DNA of 64,000 nucleotides. Source: Lichenicola sp964247755 (lineage in GTDB: Bacteria; Pseudomonadota; Alphaproteobacteria; Acetobacterales; Acetobacteraceae). The position numbers and the translations under genes are program-made. Positions 9,144 to 17,452 of this stretch are shown here, in pieces. Position 1 is the first letter of the stretch. The number at the start of each line of letters is the position of its first letter. The notes below the pieces were generated by a model. That model saw nothing but the letters and a program-made list of their open reading frames with translations. It was not told where the DNA came from and made no database searches. The stretch spans positions 24,176 to 88,175 of the forward strand of contig CAXTVX010000007.1 in the NCBI GenBank assembly GCA_964247755.1. The letters are read 5' to 3'.

Positions 9144-9637
9144 TGACCGGCAGCAGCATGAGCGGTCCTGAATGGCTGCTCGAGGTCGTCCTCATGGTCA
9201 TGCTCGCGGCGACGATGTTCCATGCCCTGCGGCTGGAACGGGCGCTTGGCGTGCTGCGGCGCGACCGGGCGGCACTGGAGGAGCTCGTCAACGGGTTCAA
9301 CGACAGCACGCGACAGGCCGAAGAGGGAATCGAACGGCTTCGCGCCGCTGCGGACGGAGCCGGTCGCCAGATCGCCCGTCATGTCGATCAGGCGCGCGGC
9401 CTAAAGAGCGACCTCGAGTTCCTCACCGCTCGTGGCGAGAAGGTGTGCGACCAGCTCGAGGGCATCGTGCGCAACCCCAAGGTGCCCGAGACGCCGGCCG
9501 TCGACGCTGCAGCCCGGCTGCTTGCACCCACGCCGTCCTTGAGCCTCGCCGGTCGCAGCGCTGCCGCCGAGCACGATGTCCGTCCGCGCAGCCAGGCCGA
9601 GAAGGACCTGCTGCGTGCCCTCCGGTCGGCGAGGTAG
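9143..9637 (+). CDS. DUF6468-like flagellar operon membrane protein
   Basis: A 164-residue protein starting at a TGATG overlap with the fliM stop, with GAGGAGGAG as ribosome site. One N-terminal transmembrane helix (about residues 9-26) is followed by a long coiled coil (LERALGVLRRDRAALEEL to about residue 110) and an Ala/Pro-rich tail ending AEKDLLRALRSAR. I recall proteins annotated DUF6468 in the same place downstream of fliM in related alphaproteobacteria; the match is from memory and not scored. Role unknown, probably structural or stator-related. Confidence 0.7.
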   Translation: MTGSSMSGPEWLLEVVLMVMLAATMFHALRLERALGVLRRDRAALEELVNGFNDSTRQAEEGIERLRAAADGAGRQIARHVDQARGLKSDLEFLTARGEKVCDQLEGIVRNPKVPETPAVDAAARLLAPTPSLSLAGRSAAAEHDVRPRSQAEKDLLRALRSAR

Positions 9638-9639
9638 TC

Positions 9640-10323
9640 ATGCGCTCGTTCTCCTGGCACAAGCGTCTCCTGCCGTTGACCATGACGGTGATGGCGTTGC
9701 TCTTTACAGAAAAAGCCGTCAGCCTGGCACGCGAGGCGACTGCTCAGGGCCCGGCGCAGGTGGCCGCTGACTCGAAGCCAGCACCCGCAGCCCTGATACC
9801 TGCAGTCCCGATACAGGCGTCGCTGCCCAGGCCCTCGCTGCCGACAACGCCTTTGTCCCCGCCACCCGCCTCATCGGCAGAGCTACATCTGCTGCAGGAC
9901 CTGCGCCAGCGCAGGCAGGCGCTTGACGAGCGGGAGCATCGACTCGACCAGAAGGCGGATCTGATCCAGGCAGCCGAGTTGAAGCTCCAGGCCAAACTCG
10001 ACGAGCTGACGGCTCTGCAGACCAAGCTCGAGCAGGTCGAAGACGATCGACGGAAGCGGAACGCCGCCAACTGGAGCGGCCTGGTGAAAACCTATGAGGA
10101 CATGAAGCCTCGTGACGCGGCCAGCATCTTCAACGTGCTCGACATGAACGTGCTGCTTGAGGTGCTGGACCGGATGGACGAGCGCAAGGCTGCCGCCGTG
10201 CTGGCCGCCATGCTGCCCGAACGTGCCAGGCTGGCGACGCAGATGCTCGCGCAGAAAAGGCTTCACGCGGACATCGTCGAACCAAAGCCGGATGTGGCTG
10301 TCGCCGATGGTCAGCATGGCTGA
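9640..10323 (+). CDS. MotE-like periplasmic protein (MgtE N-domain type)
   Basis: A 227-residue exported protein with an N-terminal hydrophobic segment (residues 8-24), a Pro/Ala-rich linker, a coiled coil (about residues 85-140) and a C-terminal MgtE intracellular N-like domain (YEDMKPRDAASIFNVLD, VLDRMDERKAAAVLAAM). This architecture is that of MotE, which in Sinorhizobium helps the stator-associated MotC fold in the periplasm, and of similar proteins in other flagellar operons. It starts 2 bases after the upstream stop. Function is inferred from architecture and position. Confidence 0.8.
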   Translation: MRSFSWHKRLLPLTMTVMALLFTEKAVSLAREATAQGPAQVAADSKPAPAALIPAVPIQASLPRPSLPTTPLSPPPASSAELHLLQDLRQRRQALDEREHRLDQKADLIQAAELKLQAKLDELTALQTKLEQVEDDRRKRNAANWSGLVKTYEDMKPRDAASIFNVLDMNVLLEVLDRMDERKAAAVLAAMLPERARLATQMLAQKRLHADIVEPKPDVAVADGQHG

Positions 10324-10340
10324 GGAGGGGGGGCAGGACC

Positions 10341-10430
10341 ATGTCCGCTGCCACGAGCGACCACAGGCTCAAGTTGGTCAGAGCAGAAACCCTCAAGCAC
10401 AAGATCAGGGAAACGTCGTGTCATGCATGA
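10341..10430 (+). CDS. Micro-ORF of 29 codons between the motE-like gene and cheZ
   Basis: An ATG with a very strong ribosome site (GGAGGGGGGGCAGG, ending 3-4 bases upstream) opens a 29-residue frame with a basic, helical look (DHRLKLVRAETLKHKIRE), ending in a TGA that overlaps the cheZ start region. It fills the only real gap in this operon. It may be a small protein or a leader that couples cheZ translation. Its coding status rests on ribosome site and placement only. Confidence 0.45.
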   Translation: MSAATSDHRLKLVRAETLKHKIRETSCHA

Positions 10431-11043
10431 TCCAGTCAGCCTGCAGCGCAGGGTAGAGGAGTTCGAGATCCGGTATCCGGACTCGAAGTCGGACGTGATC
10501 GCCGAGATCGTCGTGTCGATCCTGTCCAGCATGAGCGGCGACATGAGCGCCCGCGAGGCCGCTCTGCTGCACGAGATCGGCACGCTCGGACAGGCGGTCG
10601 CCGACGCGAGGCTGGAGATCGCTGCACTCAGGGTGGACGACATCACCGTGAGCTACATTCCCTGCGCGACCGACGAGCTGGACGCCATCGTCGCCCACAC
10701 GGCTGCGGCGACGGAGTCGATCCTGGAGGTCTGCGAGACGCTCGACACGTTGGGTGCCGCCATGGACGGTGCAGCCGCCGGCAAGCTCCAGGACGCGACG
10801 GTCAAGATCTACGAGGCGTGCAGCTTCCAGGACATCACCGGCCAGCGCATCACCAAGGTGGTCGCGACGCTCAAGACGATCGAGCGCACCATCGCGCGGA
10901 TCGTCGACACCTTCGGCATCGTGCCGGCACCGGCGAAGCCAGGGGAGCGCCCGCAGAAGGACGGTCTGCTCAACGGGCCACAGCTGCCGGCCGCAGCGAT
11001 GGACCAGTCGGACATCGACAAGCTGCTGGCAAGCTTCGACTGA
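10423..11043 (+). CDS. cheZ: Protein phosphatase CheZ
   Basis: A 206-residue CheZ homologue that dephosphorylates CheY-P. The active helix CSFQDITGQRITKVVATLKTIE (about residues 131-152) matches the DFQDLTGQ region of E. coli CheZ, with the equivalent of catalytic Gln147. The extreme C-terminus MDQSDIDKLLASFD is the CheY-docking tail, equivalent to DQDQVDDLLDSL in E. coli. It overlaps the preceding micro-ORF and the following gene (TGATG). Its presence in a fliL-fliM operon links switch and signal termination. Confidence 0.88.
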   Translation: MHDPVSLQRRVEEFEIRYPDSKSDVIAEIVVSILSSMSGDMSAREAALLHEIGTLGQAVADARLEIAALRVDDITVSYIPCATDELDAIVAHTAAATESILEVCETLDTLGAAMDGAAAGKLQDATVKIYEACSFQDITGQRITKVVATLKTIERTIARIVDTFGIVPAPAKPGERPQKDGLLNGPQLPAAAMDQSDIDKLLASFD

Positions 11044-13964
11044 TGCGCATCTCGCACGTCTTTTCGATCGTCGCGGTCCTGATGGCCATGTCGTCGGCAC
11101 GTGCCGCGGACAAGGCTGGCGTCTCGGTCAAGCTGGGCACGCATGGCCGCTTCGACCGGATCGTGGTGTCGTTTCCGGACGACATCCATTGTTCGGCCGC
11201 GCGGAAGGACGACGAGGAGGTGGTGCAGTTCAGCCGGGCGGTGCAGGTCAACAGCCCAGGGGTCGGCTCCAGGCCGGGCATCGTATCGCTGCAACCGACT
11301 GCGGAAGGCCTGACGGTCCGGCTCAAGCCGGGCAGCATTGTGCACACGATCCGGCTTGTGGGCCATCTCGTGCTCGACGTGTTCGCGCTTCCGCAAGGAC
11401 AGCATCCTTCCCAGGCTCCGACCGTTGCGGCAACGGTCGGAGGTGACCCCAGGGCTCCAGACGGCACTGTGCTGCCCGGGCTTCCGTCACCCATGGTTGC
11501 GGTTGTCGATCGGCCGGTCGGCCGGCCGACCGGCGGCAGCGACGGTGCAGCCCTGCAGCCTTCGACCATGCAGGCCGTTCCCACGTTCCAGCCGCACCAG
11601 ACAGGCCAGCAGCAGCCGTCCGGACCAGCAGATGATGGCCCGGTGTCCATTTCCGCTGCGATCGTGCCGGCGTCGAACGGCACGGGTGGCGGGTTGTTGC
11701 TGCCGCTCGGTCGCAAGGTGGGCGTTGCCGCCTTCCGGCGCGGCAACCAGGTTCTGGTCGTGTTCGACAGCAGCAAGCCAGTCGATCTGGCGCCAGTATC
11801 CGGCGACCCCGTGTTCGGGCGTGCCACGTTCTCCCTGCTCGATAGCGGGGCGATGCTCACCGTGCCGGTCGCGGCCGCGCAGCAGGTCGCCCTGGCCAGA
11901 ACCCCGAACGGCTGGCTCATCATGCTGGCGGCAACGCATCAGGCAAGCGAGATTGTCCCTATGGCAGCCGCCAACGGAGTCGAGCTCCCGGTGCTGCAAG
12001 CAGGACGTGTGGTGGTGGTGTCCGATCCGGATCGCGGAACCGATCTGCTGGTGGGCACGACGAGGCAGGATGGGCAGGCTGTGACCATGGCCCGGCGCGG
12101 AGGCGGCTACGTGCTTGGCCCCACCCTGCTTGGCGTCACGGCGGAGCGCTTGTCGGATCAGCTCGATCTGCGTCCGGATGCAGCCGGCTTCCTGCTGACC
12201 GATCCAGTCGGTATGGGCCTGCTGGGGCGCGGCTCGGCCGCACTGGCTATCGGCTTCTCGCGCAGCCTCGACCTGGCCGACGCGGCGGTACCCGAGCTGC
12301 AGCGCCGCTACAGCGCTGCCCTGGCCGACGCAGCCGCTGCACCCATCGCTGCGAGGCGCACGCCTCGTCTTCATGCTGCGGAGGCGGCCCTGGGCCTCGG
12401 TCTGGGCAACGAGGCTGGCGTGCTGGCGCGCGTTGCGAGCGAGGACTCGCCCGGCCGAGCGGACGAGGCCCGTGCGCTGTTCATAAAAGGAGCGGCGTCG
12501 GTCCTGACCGCGGACCCTGCCGCCAGGGACCTTCTCGCCGACGCGCGGATCGAGAACTCCGACGAGGTCGAGCTGTGGCGGGGCCTGGATCTGGCACGCC
12601 GGGAGCCAGGCAGTTCCGAGGCGGCCAGGATCATCGCGGCACGCCTGAGGCTGCTGTGCTCGTATCCACAGCCGCTGCGTCGGCAGATCCTCGGGGATGC
12701 GGCGCTGGCGCTCGTTTCGGGTGGTGCCCCGGCGGCAAGGGCACTGGTTGACGGGTTGGAAGGGGATGCCAAGGTCGGGCTGGCCCAGGCGATCCGGGCA
12801 GCGGACCAGCTGGCGGATGCCGATCCGCACAAGCCGACCGCGGTCCAGTCCCTGCAGATACGGGCAGTGCTTGATCGCCTCGACAGGCTGGCGGCGGATC
12901 GCGACCCGGCGGTGACGGTGCGAGCGGTGCAGGAGGCGGTGAAGATCCGCCTCGACCGCAATCTGCTGACGCCGGGCCAGGCGGCAGATCGGCTGGAGGT
13001 GGAAACCCTGGATGCGCGCATGGCGGGACAGGAGCAGGCACTTCGGGTTCAGGTGGCTCGCCTGCGCGCGCGTCAGCGCGACTGGGCGGCAGCCTTGTCG
13101 GAGTTGCGCGATCTCATCCAGGCGTTTCCGGACGATGCCGAACGCCTTCGCGGCGTTGCCGGAACCATGCTGGAGCAGATGGCGGCGCCGACGGCCGGCA
13201 TCGCGCCTGCGGCGCCGGTCGACACCATGGCGCAGCTGACCCTGCTGGAAGCCAACCAGGATCTCGTGCCCAGGGGTGCTGCGGGCGCCAGGGTCGCCAT
13301 CGATCTCGCCGCTCGACTGGCCAAGCTGGATCTCCCTGACCGTGCGGCCGGCTTCCTGGGCAAGGCGATCTCGCAAGCCGGCTCAGCCGATGACCGGGCG
13401 CGGCTTGGCACCGAGCTCGCACAACTCCAGCTCGACCAGAACAACGCCTCGGCCGCGGGGGCTGCTCTCGACGCCACCGAGGCCGCCGGTCTTCCGCCAG
13501 ATCTCGGAGCACCGCGCGCGGTGCTGCACGCGAAGGTGCTTGCCGCTAAGGGCGATGCCGATGGCGCGCTGCGGATCCTGGCGCCGTTGCACGGCCAGGA
13601 GGCGGATGATCTGCGCATCCAGGAGCTGGCGGCAAAGCACGATTGGGCGGGCGAAGCGGATGCGCTGTCCCGCATGGCTGCCTCGACATTGTCCCCTTCA
13701 GGCCCGCTCGATGCTGCGGGCGAGGACCTGGTGCTTCGTCTGGCCGGTGCGGTTGCCCATGCCGGTCAACCCGGCGCGCTGCGACGGCTGGACGCGTTGT
13801 GGTCGCCACGGTTTCCCGATCCGGCGCGACGTGACATGCTTCGCCTTCTCACAGCCTCGCAGGTCACTGCGGTCGGCGATCTTGCGCGCTCGGCTGATGA
13901 CCTTGCAGCGACGCGCCAAGCCCTCTCAGTCCTGCAGGCTACGCACGCGGGGAGCGGCAGCTAG
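11043..13964 (+). CDS. Large exported helical-repeat protein of the flagellar operon
   Basis: A 973-residue protein starting at a TGATG overlap with the cheZ stop. Residues 1-22 form a signal peptide (ending ARA). Residues 25-110 read as a small beta domain resembling AMIN-type modules (GRFDRIVVSFP, GLTVRLKPGS, HLVLDVFALP). A Pro/Gly/Gln-rich linker follows, then a second beta-rich region to about residue 420, and from there to the end Ala/Leu-rich paired helices like TPR repeats. Predicted location is the periplasm. No enzyme motif is visible. Operon placement suggests a role in motor or stator assembly, but this is inference. It is the last gene of the operon. Confidence 0.75.
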   Translation: MRISHVFSIVAVLMAMSSARAADKAGVSVKLGTHGRFDRIVVSFPDDIHCSAARKDDEEVVQFSRAVQVNSPGVGSRPGIVSLQPTAEGLTVRLKPGSIVHTIRLVGHLVLDVFALPQGQHPSQAPTVAATVGGDPRAPDGTVLPGLPSPMVAVVDRPVGRPTGGSDGAALQPSTMQAVPTFQPHQTGQQQPSGPADDGPVSISAAIVPASNGTGGGLLLPLGRKVGVAAFRRGNQVLVVFDSSKPVDLAPVSGDPVFGRATFSLLDSGAMLTVPVAAAQQVALARTPNGWLIMLAATHQASEIVPMAAANGVELPVLQAGRVVVVSDPDRGTDLLVGTTRQDGQAVTMARRGGGYVLGPTLLGVTAERLSDQLDLRPDAAGFLLTDPVGMGLLGRGSAALAIGFSRSLDLADAAVPELQRRYSAALADAAAAPIAARRTPRLHAAEAALGLGLGNEAGVLARVASEDSPGRADEARALFIKGAASVLTADPAARDLLADARIENSDEVELWRGLDLARREPGSSEAARIIAARLRLLCSYPQPLRRQILGDAALALVSGGAPAARALVDGLEGDAKVGLAQAIRAADQLADADPHKPTAVQSLQIRAVLDRLDRLAADRDPAVTVRAVQEAVKIRLDRNLLTPGQAADRLEVETLDARMAGQEQALRVQVARLRARQRDWAAALSELRDLIQAFPDDAERLRGVAGTMLEQMAAPTAGIAPAAPVDTMAQLTLLEANQDLVPRGAAGARVAIDLAARLAKLDLPDRAAGFLGKAISQAGSADDRARLGTELAQLQLDQNNASAAGAALDATEAAGLPPDLGAPRAVLHAKVLAAKGDADGALRILAPLHGQEADDLRIQELAAKHDWAGEADALSRMAASTLSPSGPLDAAGEDLVLRLAGAVAHAGQPGALRRLDALWSPRFPDPARRDMLRLLTASQVTAVGDLARSADDLAATRQALSVLQATHAGSGS

Positions 13965-14095
13965 ACAGCGGAGCTTTTTTGGGCTGCGGAGGCACATTGG
14001 GCTTGCGTCGGGGGGCAGCAGGACCTATCTCCCGCGACCTTGGCCCTAGGGGGCGATCCCGCCCAACAGGCCGTCTACTGGTTTTGGGGTACGTG

Positions 14096-14560
14096 ATGAA
14101 CGCACTTGCTCAACTGGGGATGGTCTCGGATTCTCCGAGCAATATCCAGATGTTCCCTGTTTCTTCCGCTTGCATCGCGGAAGAGGCCAAGGATTATTTC
14201 GTCGAGAAGGACGGCATGAAGTTTGCCGGAACGCATCTTCTCGTCGACCTGTGGGATGCGACCAACCTTGGCGATCCCGAGATAATTGATCGCGCGCTAT
14301 GCGACGCAGCGGTCGCGGCGGGTGCCACGATCCTGCATAGCCATTTCCACCATTTCTCGCCCAATGGCGGCGTGTCCGGCGTGGTGGTGCTGGCGGAAAG
14401 CCACATCTCGATCCACACTTGGCCGGAACGCGACTTCGCTGCGGTCGACATCTTCATGTGCGGCTCGTGCGACCCGCATCTGGCGATCCCGGTGATGCAG
14501 CGTACCTTCCAGGCGTCGCGGGTGGAGCTGGACGAGCAGCGGCGCGGCCGGATTGGCTGA
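14096..14560 (+). CDS. speD: S-adenosylmethionine decarboxylase proenzyme
   Basis: A 154-residue SpeD of the short prokaryotic class. It self-cleaves at Glu-Ser in LAESHISIHTWPE (about residues 99-111) to make the pyruvoyl cofactor; the downstream FMCGSCDP Cys and upstream FHHFSPNGGVSG segments are also conserved. It supplies decarboxylated SAM for spermidine synthesis by SpeE, the next gene. The ATG at 14096 has GGGGT as ribosome site; the adjacent GTG at 14093 is an alternative. Confidence 0.94.
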   Translation: MNALAQLGMVSDSPSNIQMFPVSSACIAEEAKDYFVEKDGMKFAGTHLLVDLWDATNLGDPEIIDRALCDAAVAAGATILHSHFHHFSPNGGVSGVVVLAESHISIHTWPERDFAAVDIFMCGSCDPHLAIPVMQRTFQASRVELDEQRRGRIG

Positions 14561-14581
14561 GCCGATCCTGCTCGGACGTCG

Positions 14582-14609
14582 AAAAGGCCGGGGCAATCCC
14601 GGCCTTTTT
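14582..14609 (+). terminator. Intrinsic terminator after speD
   Basis: AAAAGGCCGGG, loop GCAAT, CCCGGCCTTTTT: an 11-bp stem with a T tract, 21 bases after the speD stop. It separates speD from speE, so speE may use its own promoter or read-through. Confidence 0.9.
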
Positions 14610-14668
14610 CTTGGGCGTCACGCGGTCGGCTCATGTTGCCCGCGATGCAGAACGACGGATCATCGGCA

Positions 14669-15538
14669 ATGACCGAGACGTGGATCAGCGAGACCCTGTA
14701 TCCAGCCTGGGAACAGCGCTTCCGGATCCGTCGGGAGCTGGCGCGAGTACGCAGCGACTTCCAAGAGATCCTGGTGTTCGACAGCGAAACGCACGGCCGC
14801 GTGCTGCTGCTGGACGGCGTCATCCAGATCACCGAGCGCGACGAGTTCGTCTACCAGGAGATGCTGGCGCATGTTCCGTTGCTGATCCATCCGGAACCGG
14901 AACGCGTTCTTATCATCGGTGGAGGAGATGGTGGCGTGTTGCGCCGCGTGCTCCAGCATTCCAACATCGCGCGCGTGGTGATGGTGGAGATCGACGGCGA
15001 GGTGATCCGGCTGTCGAAGGAGTTCCTGCCGGACATCGCTGGAAATGCCTGGCACGATCCAAGGGCGGAAGTCATAGTCGGCGACGGCATCGCCTATGTC
15101 CGTGACGCAGACCCTGCGAGCTTCGACGCGATCATCGTCGACAGTACCGATCCGGTCGGTGTCGGCGAGGCGCTGTTCACCGATGCCTTCTACCAGAACT
15201 GCGCCCGTGTGCTGACGCCGTGCGGACTGATCGTCAACCAGTGCGGCGTCCCGTTCATGCAAGGCGACGAGCTGTTCGAAACCAGCAGGCGGCGATCGAG
15301 GTTCTTCCCGGAAGTTTCCGCCTATGTCGTCGCGGTTCCGACCTACATGGGCGGCTTCATGACCTTGGGCATCGCCGCCAACGGTGATGTCCTGGCGACC
15401 CGGCCCGATGCCGCAGCAACAGCGTCACGCGCCGCCCGCGCCGGAATCCTCGGTGCCACCCGCTACTGGACGCCGGAAATCCACGTCGGGGCGTTCAACC
15501 TGCCACCCTACATCGCCCAGCACCTGCCGCCCCGATAA
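14669..15538 (+). CDS. speE: Spermidine synthase
   Basis: A 289-residue aminopropyltransferase that makes spermidine from putrescine and decarboxylated SAM. The Rossmann core is clear: VLIIGGGDGGVLRRVLQH (about residue 80), VVMVEIDGEVIRLSKEFLP, then the catalytic-loop Asp in IIVDSTDPVG. The N-terminal ETLYPAWEQRFRI and LLLDGVIQITERDEF are typical. I take the ATG at 14669 because homologues begin at MTETW; in-frame ATGs at 14633 and 14645 are possible. It follows speD. Confidence 0.93.
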   Translation: MTETWISETLYPAWEQRFRIRRELARVRSDFQEILVFDSETHGRVLLLDGVIQITERDEFVYQEMLAHVPLLIHPEPERVLIIGGGDGGVLRRVLQHSNIARVVMVEIDGEVIRLSKEFLPDIAGNAWHDPRAEVIVGDGIAYVRDADPASFDAIIVDSTDPVGVGEALFTDAFYQNCARVLTPCGLIVNQCGVPFMQGDELFETSRRRSRFFPEVSAYVVAVPTYMGGFMTLGIAANGDVLATRPDAAATASRAARAGILGATRYWTPEIHVGAFNLPPYIAQHLPPR

Positions 15539-15570
15539 CGGCCATCGGCTGGGCGGTCGGCCAGTCGCGG

Positions 15571-15804
15571 TTACGACCGGCCGCGCTCGTCGCGTTCCGG
15601 TGCCCGCTCCGCGTGTTCGCCGTGCTGGTTGGTGAGGTCAGGCGCCGGCGACCGGTCGAGCGGCTGCACCGTCTCGACATCCGGACCCGACTGGATGCTG
15701 GTCTTGCCGACCGGTTCCACGTTCTCGGCGCCAGTTCGGGTCCCGCCAAGGATGTCGGTTCCCGTGGGCTGGTCCGGGTGCGCTCTCGGCTGGTCCTGTG
15801 GCAT
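15571..15804 (-). CDS. Small hydrophilic hypothetical protein
   Basis: A 77-residue Pro/Asp/Gln/Arg-rich protein (starts MPQDQPRAHPDQPTGTDILG, ends ERDERGRS) with no membrane segment or known motif; it looks intrinsically disordered. The ATG is preceded by AAGGAG at a good distance, the best evidence that it is real. It converges with speE, 32 bases away. Confidence 0.6.
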   Translation of the reverse strand: MPQDQPRAHPDQPTGTDILGGTRTGAENVEPVGKTSIQSGPDVETVQPLDRSPAPDLTNQHGEHAERAPERDERGRS

Positions 15805-16314
15805 CACGGCTCTCCTTGCCATCCCAACGCCGACTGCACCGCAAGGTTTGCCGAGCCCGCAGGACAAGGCGTTGCTGTGGAACGCGGCTGCCGACGCGCC
15901 GTCAAGTCTGGCGTGCCGCAGGCCCCGCTGCGGTCCAGGCGGCCGCAGGCACGCTGCGTCGCAGGATCCGGATCGGCCCTGCGCTGCCGCCGTCGGCCTG
16001 CCCGACACTGCAGGAACGGGTCGCGAGCGAGGCGCATGCTCTCCTGCTGCCGGAGTTCCAGGCTCGGCCGTCGGACATCCCGCATCGCGCAGCCCTGCTG
16101 CAACGGCTGCGGCCGCACCGGATCCTGTATGTCGGTCGGACGCGGCCTGTCGCCTCTGCAGGGAGCAGACCGATTGGCGTCACCTGGTCGGGCGACGCGT
16201 GACGACACGGATCAAACCCGACCCGGACCGGAGCCTGACTCGATCCTGCCACCCCGTGAGACTAGTCTCGGCGGGCAGGCGCACTGCCTGCCGTCAACCG
16301 CAAGGACCCGCCGC
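15805..16314. other. Gene-poor interval with possible decayed frame
   Basis: About 510 bases without a convincing gene. On the plus strand two frames look partly protein-like (a DKALLWNAAADAPSS stretch near 15870 and an ERVASEAHALLLPEFQARP stretch near 16015), but they are in different frames and neither has a start with a ribosome site. This could be a frameshifted remnant. The last 20 bases hold the ribosome site (AAGGA) of the peroxidase gene. Confidence 0.35.
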
Positions 16315-16872
16315 ATGGCCATGGCGTTCAAGGACATCCCGCTGCATCGGCCTGACGGAAGCAGCACCACCCTCGCCGAGCATGCGGGCCGCGTGATCCT
16401 GGTCGTGAACGTCGCCTCGAAGTGCGGCTTGACGCCGCAGTACGAGTCCCTGGAGCGGCTGTATGCGACGCGCCAGGCCGATGGCCTGACCGTGCTCGGC
16501 TTTCCGTGCAACCAGTTCCGCGGCCAGGAGCCGGGAACGGACGCGGAGATCCAGGAGTTCTGCCGGTCGACCTATGGCGTGCGGTTCCCGGTCCTGTCCA
16601 GGATCGCGGTCAACGGCCTGGAGCGTCATCCGCTCTACGCCGCCCTGGTGTCGGCGATGCCGGACGCGGTCGAACGGCCGGAGGGCGGGATGCGGGCCAG
16701 GCTGGCACGCCATGGCGTCAGCGACGGCCCGCCGGGCGACGTGCTGTGGAACTTCGAGAAGTTCGTGATCGCGCGCGACGGCAGCGTGGCCGGGCGCTTC
16801 GCGCCGGACATCACCGTCGAGGAGTCGCCGCTGCGCGAGGCCATCGAGCGCGAACTCGCGCGACCCGCCTGA
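16315..16872 (+). CDS. Glutathione peroxidase family protein (Cys type)
   Basis: A 185-residue thiol peroxidase of the GPx fold that reduces hydroperoxides with glutathione or thioredoxin. Catalytic Cys is in NVASKCGLTPQY (about residue 38); the Gln motif FPCNQFRGQEPG and the WNFEKF motif near residue 145 complete the active-site set. It uses Cys, not selenocysteine. An insertion (EGGMRARLARHGVSDGPPGD) precedes WNF. Ten bases separate it from the nitroreductase, so they are probably cotranscribed. Confidence 0.92.
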   Translation: MAMAFKDIPLHRPDGSSTTLAEHAGRVILVVNVASKCGLTPQYESLERLYATRQADGLTVLGFPCNQFRGQEPGTDAEIQEFCRSTYGVRFPVLSRIAVNGLERHPLYAALVSAMPDAVERPEGGMRARLARHGVSDGPPGDVLWNFEKFVIARDGSVAGRFAPDITVEESPLREAIERELARPA

Positions 16873-16882
16873 GGATCCCCCG

Positions 16883-17446
16883 ATGGACGTACTCGACACC
16901 CTGCTGACCCGCATCTCGGTGTCGGCACTGCAGGAGCCGGCGCCGACCGGGGCCGTGCTGGACCGGATCCTGGAAACCGGCCTGCGGGCACCTGACCACG
17001 GGCGGCTCGCGCCGTGGCGCTTCGTGCTGATCAGGGGCGAGGCGCGGACTGCCCTGGCCGAGGTGGTGGCTCGGGCGCTGCGGCTGCGCGACCCCGCGGC
17101 ACCCGCCGAAGCGGTCGCGAAGCAGCGGGCCAAGTTCCTCCGCGCGCCGCTGGTGATCGCGCTCGGCGCCCGGATCCGGCCCGACCACAAGATCCCGGAA
17201 CAGGAGCAGCTGATGTCGGTGGCGGCCGCGACCATGAATCTCCTGAACGCCGTTCACGCCGAGGGCTTCGGCGCGATCTGGGTCACCGGCGCCAACGCCG
17301 CTGACCGCCAGGTACAGGCAGCACTCGGCATCCACCCGCCGGACACGCTGGCCGGCTTCCTGTTCGTCGGCACGCCCACGGCCCCGCCGACGCCGGTGCG
17401 CCGCGCCGTGCTGGCCGATCATGTCGTGGAATGGACCGGAAGCTAG
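16883..17446 (+). CDS. Nitroreductase family protein (YdjA-like)
   Basis: A 187-residue FMN-dependent NAD(P)H oxidoreductase of the compact YdjA type. Visible features are the N-terminal helix with RAPDHGRLAPWRF (FMN binding, about residues 36-48), KFLRAPLVIALGA, the MNLLNAVHAEGFGAIWVTG segment and the final GFLFVGT. The natural substrate is unknown. It follows the peroxidase in what looks like a two-gene stress unit. Confidence 0.9.
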   Translation: MDVLDTLLTRISVSALQEPAPTGAVLDRILETGLRAPDHGRLAPWRFVLIRGEARTALAEVVARALRLRDPAAPAEAVAKQRAKFLRAPLVIALGARIRPDHKIPEQEQLMSVAAATMNLLNAVHAEGFGAIWVTGANAADRQVQAALGIHPPDTLAGFLFVGTPTAPPTPVRRAVLADHVVEWTGS

Positions 17447-17452
17447 GCCGCC

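Noticed and set aside
13979..14095. Longer speD reading frame and a GGCAC...TTGC pair resembling a sigma-54 promoter
   Set aside because: The spacing between GGCAC and TTGC is 7, not 5, and the added N-terminus is unlike SpeD.
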